Shown here: positions 5,567-7,910 of the stretch, in pieces
Position numbering within the stretch: the first letter of the stretch is position 1
How the letters are laid out: every line of letters begins with the position of its first letter
Assembly (NCBI GenBank): GCA_002449575.1
Contig: DJXC01000091.1
Location: forward strand, 10,855 to 18,764
Direction: 5' to 3'
Length of the DNA stretch: 7,910 bases
From: Ruminococcus sp. UBA7014
GTDB taxonomy: Bacteria > Bacillota > Clostridia > Oscillospirales > Ruminococcaceae
Position numbers and translations under genes: made by a program
Notes under the pieces: generated by a model
The model's input: only the letters and a program-made list of their open reading frames with translations
Told to the model about the DNA's origin: nothing
Databases searched by the model: none

Positions 5567-7315
5567 ATGGATATTTTTTCAGTGTTCACATTATGTGGAG
5601 GATTGGCGTTTTTCCTATTCGGAATGCACGTCATGTCCCAAAGTCTGGAGAAAATTGCAGGTGGCAAATTAGAAACGGCATTGAAAAAAATGACTTCTAA
5701 TCCATTCAAAAGCCTTGCATTAGGTGCAGGCATTACCATTGCAGTACAATCTTCATCAGCATTGACAGTTATGCTTGTAGGACTTGTCAACTCTGGGATT
5801 ATGGAGTTAGAACAAACCATTGGCGTGATAATGGGGTCTAATATCGGAACAACACTGACAGCATGGCTATTGAGTCTATCCGGTATCGAAAGTAATAGTT
5901 TCTGGCTTTCTTTACTGAAACCAGAAAACTTTTCACCTGTTGCGGCTTTGATTGGTGTTCTTTTGCTCATGGGGAGCAAGAATAAAAAGAAGCAAGACAT
6001 TGGCACAATCTTAGTCGGCTTTGCAGTTCTGATGTATGGCATGGAAATGATGAAAAACGCAGTTTCTCCATTAACTGAAATGGAAGATTTTAAAAAACTG
6101 CTTGTTGCGTTCAATAATCCTATACTAAGTGTGCTGTTTGGTGCAGTTTTCACTGGTATTATTCAATCTTCCGCTGCATCTGTTGGTATTCTTCAGGCGT
6201 TTTCTATTTCAGGCTCAATCACCTACAGAATGGCTATTCCTATTATTATGGGACAAAACATCGGAACTTGTGTAACCGCTTTACTTTCTTCCATTGGAGT
6301 GAATAAAAATGCCAAGCGTGTTACAGTAATACACATGTCATTCAACATTATCGGAACAGTCGTTTGTTTAGCAGTCTTTTATCTGCTGAACGCTATATTT
6401 TCTTTTGATTTCATTGATAAGGCGATTCGTCCGGCAGAAATCGCAATGGTACACTCAATTTTTAATATCGTTACAACTATCATACTGCTGCCGTTTTCCA
6501 ATCAGCTTGTAAAACTTGCCAATACCGTGATACCCTCCGCTAAAGAACAGGAACAGCGAGTTCTGCTTGACGAGCGTTTACTTTCCTCTCCGCCTCTTGC
6601 TGTATCGCAGTGTAAGGAAAAGACAATAAATATGGCTGAAATCGCCAAATCAGCCATTTTAGAGGCATTGCATGGTATTTTTAACTATTCGCCTGAAATC
6701 ATGCCAAGCGTTGAAAAAAAAGAACAAACTCTTGACCAGATGGAAGATATACTTGCTACTTTCATGATTCAGCTTTCTTCCAAAGATTTGACAGAAGCAG
6801 ATAATAACACGATTTCTGAATTATTACATTTAATCAGTGATTTTGAACGCATTGGCGACCATGCTATCAATATTGTCGAAATTACTGAAGAAATGAGAAA
6901 AAATGAACAAGTCTTTTCCGAAACGGCAAGGGCGGATTTCACCACCCTCTCTGCTGCCCTTGCCGAAATCATAGAAATCACTATGAAAGCATTCGTTCAA
7001 GACAATCTGAAAGAAGCACTCCGGGTAGAGCCGTTAGAAGAAGTAATCGATAACCTAACCATAACCATACGAAACAAACATATTGAACGACTGAAAAAAG
7101 CCGAATGTAGTCCAGAACTGGGTATTCCGCTTTCCGACTTGCTGATTAACTGTGAACGTGTTTCAGACCACTGCTCCAATATTGCAGTTGCTATGATAGA
7201 AATATCACAGTCCAAATTAGATACACATGATTATCTGGATACACTCAAAGCAGAACGAACACCAGACTTTATTGAAAATTTCAACCAATTTAATCAAAAA
7301 TATAGACTTATATAG
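5567..7315 (+). CDS. Na+/phosphate cotransporter family protein with C-terminal PhoU-like domain
   Basis: This 582-residue inner-membrane protein probably imports phosphate with sodium (NptA/PNaS family, Na_Pi_cotrans). The N-terminal 310 or so residues hold two related transport repeats, each with a QSS motif (QSSSA at 61-65, QSSAA at 200-204) and a matching 'IMG.NIGT' segment (MGSNIGTT from 89, MGQNIGTC from 228). From about residue 354 to 575 it is soluble and PhoU-like, with both expected E-x-x-x-D metal-type motifs: FERIGDH (E427, D431) and CERVSDH (E530, D534). Such domains are thought to regulate transport. ATG 5567 follows AAAGGGG with 8 nt spacing. Leu, Ile, Gln and Arg codon use differs from the other genes: 14 ATA and 11 CAA codons, against 0 and 1 in nadB. 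The gene stands alone, ends in tandem stops TAG TGA, and its stop is part of a 46-bp palindrome. Transport of another anion cannot be excluded. Confidence 0.93.
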   Translation: MDIFSVFTLCGGLAFFLFGMHVMSQSLEKIAGGKLETALKKMTSNPFKSLALGAGITIAVQSSSALTVMLVGLVNSGIMELEQTIGVIMGSNIGTTLTAWLLSLSGIESNSFWLSLLKPENFSPVAALIGVLLLMGSKNKKKQDIGTILVGFAVLMYGMEMMKNAVSPLTEMEDFKKLLVAFNNPILSVLFGAVFTGIIQSSAASVGILQAFSISGSITYRMAIPIIMGQNIGTCVTALLSSIGVNKNAKRVTVIHMSFNIIGTVVCLAVFYLLNAIFSFDFIDKAIRPAEIAMVHSIFNIVTTIILLPFSNQLVKLANTVIPSAKEQEQRVLLDERLLSSPPLAVSQCKEKTINMAEIAKSAILEALHGIFNYSPEIMPSVEKKEQTLDQMEDILATFMIQLSSKDLTEADNNTISELLHLISDFERIGDHAINIVEITEEMRKNEQVFSETARADFTTLSAALAEIIEITMKAFVQDNLKEALRVEPLEEVIDNLTITIRNKHIERLKKAECSPELGIPLSDLLINCERVSDHCSNIAVAMIEISQSKLDTHDYLDTLKAERTPDFIENFNQFNQKYRLI

Positions 7316-7358
7316 TGACATCCTCCCCCGCCTATAGAGGCGGGGGAGGATGTCACTA
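7313..7358. repeat. perfect 46-bp GC-rich palindrome overlapping the transporter stop codon
   Basis: The 21-bp arms at 7313-7333 and 7338-7358 are exact reverse complements around the loop ATAG. The core is CCTCCCCCGCCT. The transporter TAG stop is the first three bases of the left arm. It lies between convergent genes and would form a very stable hairpin in both transcripts. Neither flank has a T-run (only TTT at 7361-7363 on the + strand), so it is not a textbook intrinsic terminator. A bidirectional transcription barrier, an mRNA 3'-end stabiliser, or a remnant or mobile palindrome of the IS200/IS605 end type are all possible. Confidence 0.85.
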
Positions 7359-7377
7359 AATTTGCACAGATATGTAC

Positions 7378-7764
7378 TTATTCCAGTACATATGCAGAAA
7401 TCATTCTGCCGATAGCACCAATATCCACATTGCCCTTAAATTCAAAAGTAGCTGTGACACCATTGCTGAATGACAGAAATAATTCAGAGTCCGGAAAGAT
7501 TTCAGCAAATCCCTGTGTCTGTACTGAAAAAAACTGTACTTTAGAATATGGCATAGACGTGAAAGATTTTCTTCGTCCGGTAATGCCCTGCACATCAATA
7601 GAAATGATTCTTTTGTTGGTAAACACAAGCTGGTCACGAATTGTCTGGAATGCTAAAACCGGTTTTTCGTCATTAATCAACAAACCCGATACTTCATTCC
7701 GTACAGAACTCAAGTCAATGGGCTTCAAATTAAAAACAGAATCTTTATTAAAATTAATTGCCAT
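7378..7764 (-). CDS. small PH-domain (bPH_1/YvbH-like) protein, function unknown
   Basis: The 128-residue product reads MAINFNKDSVFNLKP at its N-terminus and contains the pattern typical of bacterial pleckstrin-homology-like proteins of the bPH_1 type. This includes a helix with a LLINDEKPVLAF strand, DQLVFTNKRIISIDVQG, a basic GRRKSF turn, MPYSKVQFFSVQTQG, ELFLSFSNG, TFEFKG, and a C-terminal amphipathic helix (IGRMISAYVLE). No signal peptide or membrane segment is seen, so it is probably cytoplasmic. Members form oligomeric rings in known structures, but their cellular role is unclear. ATG at 7764 was chosen because GGAGGT lies six nt upstream; the frame stays open back to 7857 only by running through the terminator and into the tRNA gene. 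Codon use matches the left-hand genes (no ATA, no CAA). It lies directly downstream of tRNA-Tyr with no clear promoter of its own. Confidence 0.85.
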   Translation of the reverse strand: MAINFNKDSVFNLKPIDLSSVRNEVSGLLINDEKPVLAFQTIRDQLVFTNKRIISIDVQGITGRRKSFTSMPYSKVQFFSVQTQGFAEIFPDSELFLSFSNGVTATFEFKGNVDIGAIGRMISAYVLE

Positions 7765-7770
7765 TTTCAT

Positions 7771-7776
7771 ACCTCC
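7771..7776 (-). promoter_or_regulatory. ribosome binding site that fixes the PH-protein start at 7764
   Basis: GGAGGT on the minus strand directly abuts an in-frame ATG at 7770 (which would give Met-Lys-Met), too close to be used. It is six nt from the ATG at 7764, which is normal spacing. The site begins only seven nt after the T-run of the tRNA terminator. Confidence 0.82.
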
Positions 7777-7782
7777 TGAAAT

Positions 7783-7822
7783 AAAAAAATAATGGAATTT
7801 TCTATTACTGAAAATTCCATTA
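7783..7822 (-). terminator. intrinsic terminator of tRNA-Tyr, upstream of the PH-domain gene
   Basis: Arms 7790-7802 and 7810-7822 are perfectly complementary (13 bp) around a seven-base loop. On the minus strand they are followed by seven T's (7783-7789). The stem begins at the base immediately after the tRNA's CCA. The stem is AT-rich, so termination may be incomplete. Confidence 0.85.
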
Positions 7823-7907
7823 TGGTGGGAGAGGATGGATTCGAACCATCGAAGCAAGAAGCAACAGATTTACAGTCTGCCCCCTTTGGCCACTCGGGAA
7901 CTCTCCC
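7823..7907 (-). tRNA. tRNA-Tyr (anticodon GUA)
   Basis: On the minus strand an 85-nt cloverleaf can be drawn. The acceptor arm GGGAGAG (7901-7907) pairs with CTCTCCC, followed by discriminator A and an encoded CCA (7823-7825). The D-arm has GAGTGGCCAAAGGGGGC, the anticodon loop contains GTA (complement of 7871-7873) with A's 3' of it, a long class II variable arm follows, and the T-arm has GGTTCGAATCC. The long variable arm together with GUA identifies bacterial tRNA-Tyr. Its promoter lies outside the window. Confidence 0.96.
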
Positions 7908-7910
7908 AAT

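Noticed and set aside
5563..6153. Minus-strand frame of 196 codons at the start of the transporter gene
   Set aside because: It lies opposite the first transport repeat, whose motifs are conserved on the + strand; no motif is seen in the antisense product.
7316..7357. Ordinary intrinsic terminator for the transporter gene
   Set aside because: The hairpin is very strong but neither strand has a T-run after it, so I list it as a palindrome with uncertain function.
7430..7792. Plus-strand frame of 120 codons opposite the PH-domain gene
   Set aside because: It is antisense to a recognisable domain and ends within the tRNA terminator region.
7765..7857. 31-residue N-terminal extension of the PH-domain protein
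   Set aside because: It would be translated from the tRNA gene and terminator; the strong ribosome binding site at 7771-7776 marks 7764 as the start.

Overview
The window looks like a chromosomal segment from a low- to mid-GC Firmicute, most likely a Ruminococcus-type member of the Oscillospiraceae. The clues are strong AGGAGG-type ribosome binding sites, intrinsic terminators, a four-cysteine MetG with a fused C-terminal tRNA-binding domain, an encoded CCA end on the tRNA, and above all a lipoprotein whose exported domain resembles the cohesin-like modules common in Ruminococcus. The genus is inferred from protein style and was not searched.

Left part (1-5343): five genes on the + strand packed like one operon. 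They are the 3' end of glycogen phosphorylase (glgP), L-aspartate oxidase (nadB), quinolinate phosphoribosyltransferase (nadC), a lipoprotein with a cohesin-like domain, and methionyl-tRNA synthetase (metG). Gaps are 15, 1, 10 and 31 nt, and a strong hairpin terminator with T-runs on both strands follows. nadB and nadC supply the first and last steps of de novo NAD synthesis from aspartate; nadA, the middle step, is not in the window.

Intergenic region (5299-5566): this 268-nt stretch is the densest regulatory part. On the minus strand there is a full-consensus promoter (TTGACA, 18 nt, TATAAT with an extended -10). It points back at the metG terminator and would make an RNA of about 78 nt with no convincing coding sequence, so it is a candidate small RNA or an orphan leader. 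A perfect 12-bp dyad (35 bp overall) covers the -35 of that promoter. Next to it lies a run of TTTACA-like hexamers at 9-11 bp intervals, which looks like a PhoP/PhoB box array for the next gene.

Middle (5567-7315): a Na+/phosphate cotransporter with a C-terminal PhoU-like domain. It uses codons its neighbours avoid (ATA and CAA), which suggests acquisition from another source. Its stop codon is the first triplet of a perfect 46-bp GC-rich palindrome (7313-7358).

Right part (7378-7907, minus strand): tRNA-Tyr(GUA), its terminator abutting the CCA end, and immediately afterwards a small PH-domain protein. There is almost no room for a separate promoter between the terminator and the PH gene, so that gene may depend on terminator read-through.

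No CRISPR array, recognisable transposase, rRNA or phage gene was seen.
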